Assembly: GCF_002575655.3 (NCBI RefSeq)
Contig: NC_053037.3
Coordinates: 505,804,544 to 505,868,543, forward strand
Direction of reading: 5' to 3'
Source: Aegilops tauschii subsp. strangulata
Lineage: Eukaryota; Streptophyta; Magnoliopsida; Poales; Poaceae
DNA: 64,000 nt
This document shows, one piece after another, positions 1 through 11,176 of the stretch. The position numbers and the translations under genes are program-made. The notes under the pieces were generated by a model. That model did no database searches. It was not told where the DNA came from and saw only the letters and a list, made by a program, of their open reading frames with translations. Position 1 is the first letter of the stretch, and every line of letters begins with the position of its first letter.

Positions 1-2601
1 AGGGCGCAATTGCCGAGAGGCATAAGCAATCACTTTGCGGTCTTGCATTAGGACACAGCCTAATCCTTGACGGGAAGCGTCGCAGTAAATGACAAAGTCC
101 TTCTTAGTAACAGGTGGAGCTAGAACTGGAGCAGAAGTCAACTTGTCTTTGAGTGCTTGGAAACTTTCCTGACATTTGTCTGTCCATTGGAACTTGACAC
201 CCTTATGCAACAGGTTAGTCAGAGGCCTGGCGATCTTAGAGAAGTTCTCGACGAATCGACGGCAATAGCTGGCGAGACCGAGAAAACTTCTGACTTGCTT
301 AACGTTCTTGGGAGGAGTCCAATCAAGAATAGCCTGAACTCGCTCGGGGTTGACAGCAATACCATCCTTAGAGATGACGTGCCCAAGATAGGTTACTTCC
401 GGTAGCCAGAATTCACATTTGGAGAACTTGGCATATAGTTGATGCTCTCGTAGCTTCTCCAGCACAAGTCGAAGATGTTCGGCATGTTCTTCTTTGTTCT
501 TGGAAAATACCAGGATATCATCCAGATAAACCACGACGAACTTGTCGAGGTAATCCATGAATATATAGTTCATCAGACGAGAGAAGGTGGCTGGAGCATT
601 GGTTAAACCGAAAGACATGACGGTGTACTCGTATGAACCATAGCGAGTCACGAAGGCGGTCTTTGGGATATCCTCTTCTCGAACACGGATCTGGTGGTAG
701 CCCAACCTCAAGTCGAGCTTAGAGAACACTGACGAACCCGCCAGTTGATCATACAGATCATTGATCCGAGGAAGGGGGTATTTATTCTGAATGGTAGCTT
801 GGTTTATAGGACGACAGTCTTGAACCAATCGGTTAGTCCCATCCTTCTTCTTAACAAAGAGAGAAGGTGCTCCCCAAGGAGAGCAACTTGGGCGAATGAA
901 TCCTTTGCGAAGAGATTTGTCGATTTCCTCCTTAAGCTCAAGGAGTTCATGCGGCGGCATTTTGTAGGGTCGCTTGGCTATAGGAGTGGTGCCTGGTTTC
1001 AAGTCGATGATGAATTCGACAGCTCTAGCAGGGGGAATCCCTGGAAGTTCTTCAGGGAAGACGTCGAGGAATTCACGCACGACGGGAATGTTTTCAATGC
1101 CCTCGAGTGGTGCAGCGTTCAATGCATTCAATGCATAGAGCCTTGCCTCGGCATTTTGCACCAGATGAGCTTGGTAAGCAACTATTTCATCTGAAGGGTG
1201 TAGCAGATGGACGGTCTTAGTGGCGCAAACTATAGAAGCAGTATGCGCTTTCAACCAATCCATACCCAAAATGAGGTCGATGTTAGACGTCTTCAGGATA
1301 ATGGGAGAGGCATAGAATTCCAGCCCTTCGATTTCCACGGGGACATCGATGCCAACCAAGGAGGTTTGACACTGTCCCACGGGGGTTTTGACCAATACAG
1401 AGGTGTTCATCTCCTCACATTTAACGTCGTGCTTGTATGCAAAATCTTCTGACATGAATGAATGCGATACACATGTATCAAATAAAACGGATGCTGGTAC
1501 TGAATTTACGAGGAGTGTACCCATCACAGTAGCAGGCTGGTCTTGAGCTTCGTTGAGATCAACGTGGTTGGCATGAGCACGACCATAAGACTTAGCATTG
1601 TTGTTGCGGGGCTGATTGTTACCACGGCCAGTTGCTGGGAGGGAAAGTTGATTCTGATTCTGATGGCAGTCCCTGGCACGGTGACCTGGTTGTCCACACT
1701 TGTACCACAGACCATTATTGGGAGTGGGAACATGAGCTTGGGATGGTGGAGCTGGAAGTCTTGACTGCCTAGAGGGTGGTGGAGGCAGACGAGGTGCAGC
1801 ATAGGTCTGCCTTGGGGCAGATGCATTTGGACGGTACATGCTGTTCGGGATCCATATCTTACGCTTCTGTGCGGGCGAGCCCGAAGATGAGCCCGTGTCA
1901 CGGTTGCGCCTGTGAGAGCTCTGGTATTCCTGCAGACCAGTTTCGACATTGATGGCCTTGTTCACCAAGGTGGCGAAATCAGCAAAGTCATGCACTAGAA
2001 GTGCGAGCTTGATGTCAGCTTGAAGGCCATCACAGAACTTCTCCTGTCTGCGTGCATCAGTTGCAATGTCTTCTTCAGCATAGCGGGACAAGTCCAGAAA
2101 CTCCCGCTGATAAGCTTCGACAGTTTTGTTGCCTTGGGTGAGGTTGCGGAACTCACGCTTCTTCCGGTCCATGACTCCTTGAGGAATGAAGCGGGCACGG
2201 AAAGCAGCTTGGAAGTCTGGCCAGGTGATGATTGTTCCAGCTGGCAGAGTACGCCTGTGGCTGTCCCACCATTGAGCTGCGGGTCCCTTCAAGAAGAAGG
2301 AAGCAAAGGTGACATAGCTGGCAGGGGCTACATCTGCAGACTCCATCTCATAGGTGATGTCACGGAGCCAGTCATCAGCATCCAGAGGCTGAGTTGAGCT
2401 GCGGTAGATGGTTGGGTTGAGGCGTATGAAATCTTGAAGAGTCACTTGGGCTGGCTGCTGGTTCATATTGGGGCGAGGAAACTGAGCCATCATATTTTCC
2501 ATGAATTGGCGGTTCAGTTCAAACTGTTGGATCATACCAGCCATGTACTCAGGTGGTGGTGGGGCATCGCCACCACGACCACGACCACCTGGTCTAACCA
2601 T
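1..2601 (-). CDS. gag-pol polyprotein (gag, protease, RT, start of RNase H), partial
   Basis: An open minus-strand frame of 867 codons starts at ATG 2601-2599 and leaves the window without a stop. Order: Gly/Arg/Pro-rich N-terminus; gag core with the [12 protein letters not shown] motif; a zinc knuckle near 1665-1705 reading W-x2-C-x4-H-x4-C, so the first Cys is Trp; protease at about 1460-1490 reading [10 protein letters not shown] where the family has DTG at the active site; reverse transcriptase with GYHQIRV and YLDDIL (about 500-540); and the first strand of RNase H ([10 protein letters not shown]). It would supply particle protein, maturation and reverse transcription, but two motif residues are replaced although the frame is open. 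This suggests recent missense decay. C-terminal RNase H and integrase lie outside. Confidence 0.9.
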   Translation of the reverse strand, partial: MVRPGGRGRGGDAPPPPEYMAGMIQQFELNRQFMENMMAQFPRPNMNQQPAQVTLQDFIRLNPTIYRSSTQPLDADDWLRDITYEMESADVAPASYVTFASFFLKGPAAQWWDSHRRTLPAGTIITWPDFQAAFRARFIPQGVMDRKKREFRNLTQGNKTVEAYQREFLDLSRYAEEDIATDARRQEKFCDGLQADIKLALLVHDFADFATLVNKAINVETGLQEYQSSHRRNRDTGSSSGSPAQKRKIWIPNSMYRPNASAPRQTYAAPRLPPPPSRQSRLPAPPSQAHVPTPNNGLWYKCGQPGHRARDCHQNQNQLSLPATGRGNNQPRNNNAKSYGRAHANHVDLNEAQDQPATVMGTLLVNSVPASVLFDTCVSHSFMSEDFAYKHDVKCEEMNTSVLVKTPVGQCQTSLVGIDVPVEIEGLEFYASPIILKTSNIDLILGMDWLKAHTASIVCATKTVHLLHPSDEIVAYQAHLVQNAEARLYALNALNAAPLEGIENIPVVREFLDVFPEELPGIPPARAVEFIIDLKPGTTPIAKRPYKMPPHELLELKEEIDKSLRKGFIRPSCSPWGAPSLFVKKKDGTNRLVQDCRPINQATIQNKYPLPRINDLYDQLAGSSVFSKLDLRLGYHQIRVREEDIPKTAFVTRYGSYEYTVMSFGLTNAPATFSRLMNYIFMDYLDKFVVVYLDDILVFSKNKEEHAEHLRLVLEKLREHQLYAKFSKCEFWLPEVTYLGHVISKDGIAVNPERVQAILDWTPPKNVKQVRSFLGLASYCRRFVENFSKIARPLTNLLHKGVKFQWTDKCQESFQALKDKLTSAPVLAPPVTKKDFVIYCDASRQGLGCVLMQDRKVIAYASRQLRP

Positions 2602-2823
2602 CCTGCTAATATATAACAGGGGTAGTTCAGCATTGAGAAATTTGCAATGACAAGAATCATTCATGATGAAACATGCATAATGAAAGGAGCACGATAGCTA
2701 CTACATAGTAGTCGGCATAACTTACAAAAGGGGTCATGCATAGAGTTCAGTACATAGACTAAAACATCATAGGCGGCACACAGGCTCGCGGCGACTGCAA
2801 CTAATACTACAAGCAAGCCTACA
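2602..2823 (-). other. G1 leader between upstream ORF and gag
   Basis: About 220 bases of non-coding leader separate the extra ORF from the gag start. I see no conserved motif here. Confidence 0.5.
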
Positions 2824-3612
2824 TCAGTCCCAAGAGGTACTGTGGAGGTAATCGTAGCCCGACAGCTGGTAGTGAGGCAACGGATAGCCCTCGACGTCAG
2901 CAGACTGGGGGCCGCGGATACTCAGGTGTAGAGCCCGACGCTCAGGTGGCAGAAGAGGGCCAAGTGCGGGAGAGTAGCCTCCCACCTCTGGCCAACCGAC
3001 ACCGTGGGGCATCACGGTCCTGGCTGGGTAGATCGCAGTACGCGGTACCTGTCCAGATCGGACAAAGGGGTGCAGCAGCGTCAGAGCTCGGTAAAGGTGC
3101 TGACGGGTGGTGTACATCTCGTGGCGAAGAACTCGGTTAGCTCGATCCAGCCCATCAGCATGCAGAACAAGGTGCTAATGGTAGAAGGGCTCTCGGGTGA
3201 CCGTGGAGTAGGCAGCAGTATAGTATCCCTCCGCACCAACATCAGATGCGATAGCAATGTGCCTGAAAGGGGAGGTGTCCAACTCCTGATACTCTCCACG
3301 AAGACGTGTCAGAGCAGCATAGGCATCATCGTGGACAGCCATATCGATGGTCACACCAACACCATGTGCGGTGTGCAGCACAGTAGTGGAGTCGTACTCC
3401 CGAGAGTAGAGGTGGACGATGGCACGGTACTGCTCCTGGTTAAAGTCCTGGTACTCCTCGTAGACGGTGTACTCAGGGTGCCAGCGATAACCCAGATAGG
3501 TCATCATCTCAGCTAGCACCGCAGGTGATCCCGAGGCACCAATGGCCGTCGTGTGGCGCACGACCTGCCTCGAGGGTTCCATCTGAAAGCAAAGACGTTT
3601 CAAAGGAGTCAA
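2824..3612 (-). pseudogene. G1 extra ORF upstream of gag, one amber stop
   Basis: This minus-strand reading frame runs from ATG 3612 to a stop at 2824 and is broken only by TAG at 3175-3177; about 145 codons precede it and about 116 follow. It lies between the primer-binding site and gag and is in the same frame as gag. The N-terminal half is mixed and acidic with many Tyr; the C-terminal half is Pro/Arg/Tyr-rich (PRTAIYPARTVMPHG). I recognise no enzymatic domain. Extra ORFs at this position occur in some plant gypsy elements; their role is unknown. Codon-level continuity on both sides of the TAG indicates a recent loss of one sense codon, not a chance frame. Confidence 0.7.
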
Positions 3613-3901
3613 ATGACAGTGTGTGAATTGTTCAAAATACTACTCTAAGAAACAACTATGGTTTATCCAACTTTGGGGTGAATGCGGTCACGGGATCCTA
3701 GTGTTAAAGTTAGTAAATTCGTTTAACCCGAGTAGAAGAGAGTTCAGAGTCCCAGAGTAAAGGTCGAGGAGTAAAAGATCCTAGTACCACCCAATGGCGA
3801 CGTGGGCCCGTAAGACACACAGCCATGTTAGTAAAAGTTTTGTAATGTCTAGACTCGACTTCGGCCAAGGAGTGTGGATAGGGGGATTCCTACAGGCAGT
3901 C

Positions 3902-3914
3902 GGCTCTGATACCA
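3902..3914 (-). other. G1 primer-binding site (tRNA-Met type)
   Basis: On the minus strand the bases read TGGTATCAGAGCC, the complement of the initiator tRNA-Met 3' end. It sits 3 bases inside the 5' LTR, as expected for priming minus-strand DNA synthesis. It fixes the element orientation and the LTR edge at 3918. Confidence 0.9.
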
Positions 3915-3917
3915 ACT

Positions 3918-6900
3918 TGTGACGCCCCCGATTTGACCGTACACTAATAATGCACGCAAATGTGTACAATCAAGATCAGGGACTCACGGGAAGATATCAC
4001 AACACAACTCTAAAACATAAATAAGTCATACAAGCATCATAATACAAGCCAGGGGCCTCGAGGGCTCGAATACAAGTGCTCGATCATAGACGAGTCAGCG
4101 GAAGCAACAATATCTGAGTACAGACATAAGTTAAACAAGTTTGCCTTAAGAAGGCTAGCACAAACTGGGATACAGATCGAACGAGGCGCAGGCCTCCTGC
4201 CTGGGATCCTCCTAACTACTCCTGGTCGTCGTCAGCGGCCTGCACGTAGTAGTAGGCACCTCCAGTGTCGTAGGTGTCGTCGTCGACGGTGGCGTCTGGC
4301 TCCTGGACTCCAGCATCTGGTTGTGACAACCAGATAGAAAAGGGGGAAAAGAGGGAGAGAAGCAACCGTGAGTACTCATCCAAAGTACTCGCAAGCAAGG
4401 AGCTACACTACATATGCATGGGTATATGTGAAAAGGGGCATATCAGTGGACTGAACTGCAGAATGCCAGAATAAAAGGGGGATAGCTAGTCCTGTCGAAG
4501 ACTACGCTTCTGGCCATCTCCATCTTGCAGCATGTAGAAGAGAGTAGATTGAAGTCCTCCAAGTAGCATCGCATAGCATAATCCTACCCGGCGATCCCCT
4601 CCTCGTCGCCCTGTTAGAGAGCGATCACCAGGTTGTATCTGGCACTTGGAAGGGTGTATTTTATTTAGGATCCAGTTCTAGTTGTCATAAGGTGAAGGTA
4701 CAACTCCGGGTCGTCCTTTTACCGAGGGACACAGCTATTCGAATAGATAAACTTCCCTACAGGGGTGCACCACATAACCCAACACGCTCGATCCCATTTG
4801 GCCGGACACACTTTTCTGGGTCATGCCCGGCCTCGTAAGATCAACGCGTCGCAGCCCCACCTAAGCACAACAGAGCGGTCAGCACGCCGGTCTAACCCTA
4901 TGCGCGCAGGGGTCTAGGCCCATCGCCCTATGCACACCTGCACGTTGCGTACGCGGCCGGAAGCAGACCTAGCCTAGTGGCGTTCCAGTCCAATCCGGCG
5001 CGCGCCACTCAGTCGCTGACGTCAAGAAGGCTTTGGCTGATACCACGACGCCGGGATACCCATAACTACTCCCGCGTAGATGGTTAGTGCGTATAGACCA
5101 AATGTCCAGACTCAGATCAAATACCAAGATCTCGTTAAGCGTGTTAAGTAACCGCGAACGCCGACCAGGGCCAGGCCCACCTCTCACCTGGGTGGTCTCA
5201 ACCTGCCCTGTCGCTCCGCCACAAAGATCCACTTGCGGGTACTCCTACGAGCCGACCCGACTTTAGTCACCACATGTATCATGTATATAGTATATAAGTA
5301 TATACCCGTGATCACCGCCCAGGTGATCACGACCCGATAGTATAGCACAGCAGACGGACAAGAATGTAGGGCCACTGATGGAAAACTAGCATCCTATACT
5401 AAGCATGTAGGATTGTAGGTACAGGTATCAACAGTAGTAGCAAGGATAGGCTATGCATCAGGATATGATATCGAAAAGCAGTAACATGCTACACTACTCT
5501 AATGCAAGCAGTATAGAGAAGAATAGGCGATATCTGGTGATCAAGGGGGGGGGGCTTGCCTGGTTGCTCTGGCAAGTAGGAGGGGTCGTCGACTCCGTAG
5601 TCGAACTGGGCAGCAGCAGGGGCGGTCTCGTAGTCTACCGGAGAGAAGAGGGGGAAGAAACAGTAAATACAATGCAAACATAAGCATGACGATGCGTGAC
5701 ATGACAATGAGCGGTGCTAGGTGTGTCCTAACGCGACAGTAGGTGGTACCGGTGAAGGGGGGAACATCCGGGAGGTATTCCCGATGTTTCGCGTTTTCGG
5801 ACAGACGGACCGGAGGGGAAAAGTTGCTAGTTCGATAGGTTAGGGAGGTGTGGTGGACGAACGGACTGCATATTCGGATTCGTCTCGTCGTTCTGAGCAA
5901 CTTTCATATAGAAAACATTTTCATCCGAGTTACGGTTTAAAAGATATGAATTTTCAAAGTTTATTTGAATTTCTGGAATTATTTGAATTAAGCAAAAATG
6001 AATTATGACGTCAGCATGAGGCAATGCTGACGTCATCAGGTCAACAGAGCGGCTGACCAGGTCAAACTGACCAGCGGGCCCCACCTGTCATAGACAGTGG
6101 GCTAACAGAAGATTAAACTAATTAATTTTTAGTTAATTAACTACTGGGCCCACCTGTCAGTGAGTGATTAGATTAATTAATTAGTTTTAATTATAAAAAC
6201 ATTTTTCTTTTCTCTTTTTTTTAATTTTGCGGCGGGGCCCGCATGTCAGTGGCTGAGCCTGCCCAGTCAGCACGTTGACTAGGTTGACCCAGTCAACAGG
6301 GACCACGGGGCCCACGGGCAGTGGCACTGGGGGGGCCAGGCCAGCCACGTCGGCGGCCGGCGCCGGAGCAACTCCGACGAGCCAAACGCGGCGGCGCGGC
6401 TCGGGAGGGGCGCGGGTTTCGCGCACAGGGGGTCTGCGGGGTCGTGGCTGGGCGCGTTCGACGCGGCTCGGCGCCGCGCGTCCAACGGTGGTGGCCGGAG
6501 CGGCTGGAACGGGCGGGGGCGAGCGCTACGAGCTCGCCGGCGGCGAGGTACTTCGGGCTGGGGCGGGTGCGGCGTTAGGGCGCGCGAGCGGCCGAACTAG
6601 CTAGCTAGGCGGGTGCTACACGGTGCGGTCGAGCTAACGGGCATACGCCCATGACCAAATGGTCACCGGAGACCCGCCGGCGACGAGCTCCGCGGCGCGG
6701 CGTTCGGGCGCGCGTGGGGAAGCCGCTAGGGGGCGCGCGAGAGGGAAAGGACAGGGGAGGAGGGGGAGAGGCTCACGGCGAGGCTGTAGGGGGACGGCAG
6801 CGTGCTCGGGGAGGCTCGAGGCGGCGAAACGGGGCGGCGATCGACGGCAGTCGTGCGGGGAAGACGAGCTCGGGGAGGCCGTTGCAGTGGCTCGGAGCTC

Positions 6901-7618
6901 CAACGGAGAGGTGGGGTGGTGTAGTCGAGGGCGGCGACGGCGTACGACACGGCGAAGTGGCGCTTGGGGCACGGTGGCCGCGGGAATGACGGTGAACGGC
7001 GGCGAGCACGCTCGGGCAGTGGGGATCGAAGGGGAGAGGGAGGTGGATCTGACGGGGGAGGCGCAGAGGCCGAGAGGGAGAGCGGGGGGTGAGTGGGAGA
7101 GGGACCCGAGGAGGCGGGGGGCTGGCGTCCTTATCCTCCCCGTCGCCGGCGAGGGGGTGCGGCGGGGACGGCCCCTGTTCCGACCCCGGTCGAGGGAATA
7201 GGGAAGGGGGCGAGGGGGAGTGGGAGATGGGCTAGGCCGGCTGGGCCGGGGGTCGGCCCAATTGGGCCAGGGGTCCAGTGGGGGGAGGGCCTTCTCTTTT
7301 TTTCTTTTTCTTTGTCTGTTCTGTTTTCTGTTTTCTTTTTATTTGTTTATTTTCTTTTCTGTTTTATTTCATTTAAAAGTATTTAGGCATTTTATAAAAA
7401 TGTGTTTTCTCCACAATAATTATGAGTGCAATTTCTGGCAGGGCCCGAACATTTTTGTTTAAATTTTTGAAAACTTTTATTTTCCACTTTTAAATTTAAT
7501 TGAAGTTTGAATTAGGAGTTTGAAAAGGAATGTGATTCAAATGTGATCAAGCCCTGTTTAGCAACATGATTAGCTTAATCACAGGGAGTTACTGTAGCAT
7601 GATTCTCGGGGTGTTACA
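3918..7618 (-). repeat. G1 5' LTR (about 3.7 kb)
   Basis: The LTR is bounded by TGTGACGCC at the left and GTGTTACA at the right, so read on the minus strand it starts TGTAACACC and ends GTCACA. At 3.7 kb it is long for a gypsy LTR. It contains a very GC-rich stretch (about 6230-7260) beside a T-rich stretch (7290-7370). The GC-rich part gives overlapping frames on both strands that I treat as compositional. Two short acidic, Tyr-rich minus-strand frames (5489-5707 and 4216-4398) look more protein-like; see findings. Confidence 0.85.
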
Positions 7619-8052
7619 AGGAGGCCGGGTGGCGGCCGGACGACGAGGAGAAAGCTTAGGGCGGCGACGGCGGTCGCGCGGCACGGATGGGTGCTGCGCG
7701 GGGCGGGAGGCGGCGGGGAACGGCGGATCCGGTGGCGGGGAGCGTGCGTCGAGGGGAGGCGGGGGGCGGCCGAATTGGCGGCGGGCGGCGGCCGGCGGCT
7801 CGGGAGGGAGGAGGCGGGAGGTTGGGGACGGGATTTTCCCTCCCGCGCGACGTGGGAAGAGGAGTGCGGGTTGGGGTCGAGTGCGCCTCTCCAACCCTCA
7901 CTTCTACAGGTTGAAATTGGGTTTAAGGGTTGGACTCTTATTTTTTTTAGGGTTTGAGGGTTTAGGGGTTCTAGTATTTGTGTTTTTTTACCGAAAAAAC
8001 GGTTATTTTTAAGGGTTTGAGGGTTTAGGAATACTATTAGAGATGCTCTAAG
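7619..8052 (-). other. GC-rich segment plus possible TIR-element end
   Basis: Positions 7619-7900 are strongly GC-rich and 7910-8040 hold repeated GGGTTTGAGGG/TTAGGG-like words. On the minus strand the right end reads TTAGAGCATCTCTAATAG, resembling the ends of short grass DNA elements (compare TTTAGAGCATCTATAACC near 50396). The other end would be cut by G1. Class is uncertain and I see no gene. Confidence 0.3.
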
Positions 8053-8350
8053 CACAGCCTTCCTTTACAGCTTCCTGTGCGTAGGGCAGACAAAGGCAGG
8101 TCAAGGACATCCCCAGAACGCAAAGGGCCAAAGCGAGATGAAAACGCCACACGACCAACTTATAGTATTAGACATGACAGATAATAATAAAAATACCTTG
8201 GTTGATAGGCTCCTAATACTGTTGTTCCGCAAACGGCGACACCTTTTTCATGATTGAGAATGCACTGTTGTTGTTCATAAACTATGGCCCGCCCGTAGGC
8301 GTGAAACCCTTTTCATTGTCTATGTATTACATCTCATTAGTTAATTAATA

Positions 8351-8431
8351 CTTCCTCTGTAAACTAATACAAGAGTGTTTATATCATTAAAATAGTGATC
8401 TAAACGCTTTTATATTAGTTTACAGAGGGAG
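8351..8431. mobile_element. Stowaway MITE (Tc1/mariner type), 81 bp
   Basis: The inverted ends CTTCCTCTGTAAACTAATA and its near-complement TATTAGTTTACAGAGGGAG are flanked by TA on both sides (8349-8350 and 8432-8433). The interior, AGTGTTTATATCATT...AGTGATCTAAACGCT, also folds back. This matches a common Triticeae Stowaway family; it is non-coding and depends on a mariner transposase elsewhere. Confidence 0.93.
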
Positions 8432-9210
8432 TACAAAGCGTACACATAGATGAGTGTATGTGGTGATTACTGCAACTTACGGGAGTGCGAGAGTTTATGG
8501 TCTCTGGGTGCAACGGATGAGAGATGGTAACACGGGGTACATACAACCGGTTTGGGTAACGGTGCAATAGTAGGCTATATATGCAGGCATTTGTCCCTAT
8601 TTGTGCATGTTATGGCTAGTAATAACTTTTGGATCGTACGTTGACTTTAATAAACATACGGGTATATGTGCATTGCAATGATGCAGATGCCAGGGATGAT
8701 CTTCCTTTTTCTAAGAAAAAATAGTCTTGGTTACAAAATAATAATAAAGATAATTGAAGGTACACAACATGTTTCAGACAATAAATACCATTCTGTCCTG
8801 GTCACGACACCTCAGACATTAGATTAAACCCTTCTGAAGTTTGCTCTATGAGTCAATTAGTCGTTTATACATGATATCAGAATACTATACGGAATTATTA
8901 CATAATATTTTTTTTGAATTGGTTTAAATTGCTTACCACATATGTCACATGATAGAATTATTACATAATATGAAATGAGTAGTACCGCAAAGACAGTTGA
9001 ACAACCAATCATTAAATGTGATATAAGGTTAATCCGAGGGCCAAATGTTAGAATCGTGAATCACAAAATTGTTCATGTGATATTATATCAATATGTAGAA
9101 TTAATGCACCATTACAAATTGGTCAAAGGCCAACTTGGGGAATAGAAAAAGTATATACTATGTCTGCTCTAAGGAAAATAAAACGGAAACCAGATAATGG
9201 TTTAAGAACC

Positions 9211-9275
9211 AAGCGCTAGCTCGGATGGCTAGAGCTTACGGATGTAAACTTGCCCATCCACACTCGATCCGTAAG
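9211..9275 (+). other. tRNA-like motif, possible SINE head
   Basis: TAGCTCGGATGGCTAGAGC (9217-9235) has a perfect D-stem pair GCTC/GAGC and resembles a pol III A box. About 27 bases further, ACTCGATCC (9262-9270) resembles a B box. No convincing acceptor or anticodon stem forms, so it is not a tRNA gene. A tRNA-derived SINE relic is the likeliest reading. Confidence 0.35.
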
Positions 9276-9856
9276 GAGGTCCCATTCCACATAAATAACA
9301 TACAATTAAGAGAGGAAATCCCCCCTTCAACCACTTTGTTTTACTTACACCATTTTAATTATGGTTTATGCATGTTAGTTCCCCTGTGTTAATGCTTTCT
9401 ATACATGAGATGACCTTTTTGTCAAAGCTTATTATATTTTTGTAGGAAAGTTCTTGTTGTTCACGGAATAGGATTCGACCTAAGCATACGGTTGAACGAC
9501 ACATGTTGTTGAGGATACCCTCTAAGAAAGCTGAACCAAGAAAACTAAACATCGCTAGCAAAAAAGTTCATGTTGTTACCCTTGAGATATAACACATAAT
9601 TTTAACATTGAATTTTACAATGACCCGTACCCTTTTCAGATTTGTTGTTCTTGTAGTATGGTTGATTTAATCTATAGTTGCATTGCATCTACTAAAAAGC
9701 CCACAGAAGTAGTAGTTTTCATCATAGTCTCATCCAAATAACTAAGAAAATTTGTAAATAGAATATTAAGAATGTATACTTATAGGTTTATATATGTAAG
9801 TAAATGCTTGATATTTACTATGTTGTTTGAATCCCTTTCCGGCCTGCTATTTACTA

Positions 9857-9880
9857 CTCCCTCTGTTCCAAAATACATGG
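9857..9880 (+). mobile_element. Stowaway-like MITE 5' end, broken by C1
   Basis: TA followed by CTCCCTCTGTTCCAAAATAC is the usual start of another Stowaway family. CACTA element C1 begins three bases later. I cannot find a matching inverted end after C1, so the right part is lost or diverged. Confidence 0.6.
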
Positions 9881-9883
9881 GGT

Positions 9884-10147
9884 CACTAGTAGAAAAAGGG
9901 TCAAATGTTTAGCTCATTAGTCCCGGTTTGTATTTGAGCCGGCACTAATGTGATCATTAGTGCCGGTTCCAACGGCTAGGCGGGCCGCTCTCATTAGTAC
10001 CGATTCATGCCGAACTTTTAGCACCGGTTCGTGCCACGAACCGGTATTAAAGAGAGTGGTGGCAGGATGTTGTCAGACTGGGGCCCCTCCAGCATCTTTA
10101 GTACCGGTTCGTGCCACGAACCGGTACTAAAGGGCGTCCTATATAAA
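9884..10147 (+). promoter_or_regulatory. C1 5' terminal repeats and promoter
   Basis: After the terminal CACTAG come several GCCGGCACTAATG/GTACCGG hairpin repeats. The clearest is 10097-10131, a perfect 17+1+17 palindrome starting TTTAGTACCGG. A TATA box (TATATAAA, 10140-10147) follows within 10 bases. These repeats are the usual transposase-binding sites of CACTA elements, and the TATA box places a promoter for the downstream genes here. Confidence 0.8.
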
Positions 10148-10787
10148 CCCTTCGCCCACCCGAGCTCGCTCTGTTTTCCCCCTTTCCCCTCTCCTCTCTG
10201 TTCTTCCTCTCTACCCTCGAGCACATCACACATTTTGCCCAAATTTTGTCAAGATTTGAAGGCCCCCATCCATTCAAGTGATCACAAAGGTAAGCAACTT
10301 TGTCCTTTCATCTCTCATTGCTAGATTAGCTCTTGCAATGCTTTATATAGTCATTAATTTGTGGGTTTTAGTAAATTGGGAGGAATTATATGAGGTAGTT
10401 TATTTGATTTATATGCAATTTGAGCTCAAAATAACTCTTAGTTTGCATATGTAGGTGTGGTTTACTTAGTGCCTTCCCGTCTCCGTCCTAACCACCGTCG
10501 ATCGTCCGCACCGTCCTGTCGCCAGCACCACCTTGTGGTCAGCGTCTTGTTCTTATCTTTTTATATAAAAAATCATGTTTGTGTGATTTAGATATATAGT
10601 TACTTGTATAATTATCTTACCCGTACGTTGTTTGTTATACATAGTGCCATGGTTTTGATATCCGTCCCCGTCGGCCCTCGTCCGTGTTATGATTCGGATG
10701 TGGTATATTCTCTTTTAAAACTATTTGTTGCATTTCGTGTTCATGACAAATTATGCCCATCAAGTTGACATAGATATTTTTATCTAG

Positions 10788-11093
10788 GAGGTATGTGAAC
10801 CGGAAATTCCAACCGACCCTATTGTTGAGAGGTTAAATTTAGTTGAAAGAGAAAACGAGTATTTGAAAGAAAAATTGAAAATAGTTGAGGGGGAGAAGAT
10901 GCAATTGGAGTTGCATGTTGCCGATGTCGTCGATGATCACAAGATCAAGATGGAGAAAATGCGCTTGAAGAATAGAAAGATTAGAAAATATGCCATTGAT
11001 ACCGAGTCTTGGTATCATTATGCTGTTGGATCAATTGTTACCTCAGTTGCGATCTTGATCGCATTTGTTGTTGCATTTAAATGCTTTAGCTAG
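10788..11093 (+). CDS. C1 accessory coiled-coil/membrane protein, last exon
   Basis: The open frame after a likely splice acceptor (TATCTAG at 10781-10787) encodes about 101 residues: an acidic start, a charged heptad-like helix (ERENEYLKEKLKIVEGEK and on), a basic stretch (KNRKIRK), then one hydrophobic segment near the C-terminus (SIVTSVAILIAFVVAF). A tail-anchored or single-pass membrane protein is the simplest reading. Upstream exons probably lie between about 10450 and 10650 (split by GT/AG-like sites) but I cannot define them. Frames like this recur in Triticeae CACTA elements beside the transposase; function is unknown. The frame is undamaged here, unlike its neighbours. Confidence 0.6.
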   Translation, partial: EVCEPEIPTDPIVERLNLVERENEYLKEKLKIVEGEKMQLELHVADVVDDHKIKMEKMRLKNRKIRKYAIDTESWYHYAVGSIVTSVAILIAFVVAFKCFS

Positions 11094-11176
11094 AGAGTTA
11101 TTTGTATGTTGCATTTAAGTGTTGTATGAACTTTATGTATGAACTTGTATTAATTTGGTCTTTTCGGTGTTGTGTA

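Larger units (their letters stand above)
1..7618 (-). mobile_element. G1: Ty3/gypsy LTR retrotransposon, 5' part
   Basis: The element lies on the minus strand. Its 5' LTR is at the right (3918-7618), followed leftwards by a tRNA-Met primer-binding site, an extra ORF, and gag-pol up to RNase H, where the window ends. The order gag, protease, reverse transcriptase, RNase H is typical of Ty3/gypsy. The extra ORF before gag and the RT sequence suggest a Tekay/Del-like chromovirus, but integrase and chromodomain are outside the window. The 3' LTR and the second TSD copy are not visible, so completeness cannot be judged. Confidence 0.93.
8053..9883. other. Non-coding spacer
   Basis: AT-rich sequence without a protein-like frame. 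The only recognisable items are a Stowaway MITE (8351-8431), a tRNA-like motif (9211-9275) and the start of a second Stowaway-like element (9857-9880). Confidence 0.6.

Noticed and set aside
6187..7386. Many overlapping frames on both strands in the GC-rich part of the G1 LTR
   Set aside because: They are Arg/Gly/Pro/Ala-rich on both strands in several phases, as expected from base composition alone; none resembles a known family.
7566..8055. Overlapping GC-rich frames of 100-158 codons
   Set aside because: Compositional frames in both directions, no motif, next to a likely repeat end.
9211..9275. A functional tRNA gene
   Set aside because: Only the D-arm is convincing; acceptor, anticodon and T stems do not form.
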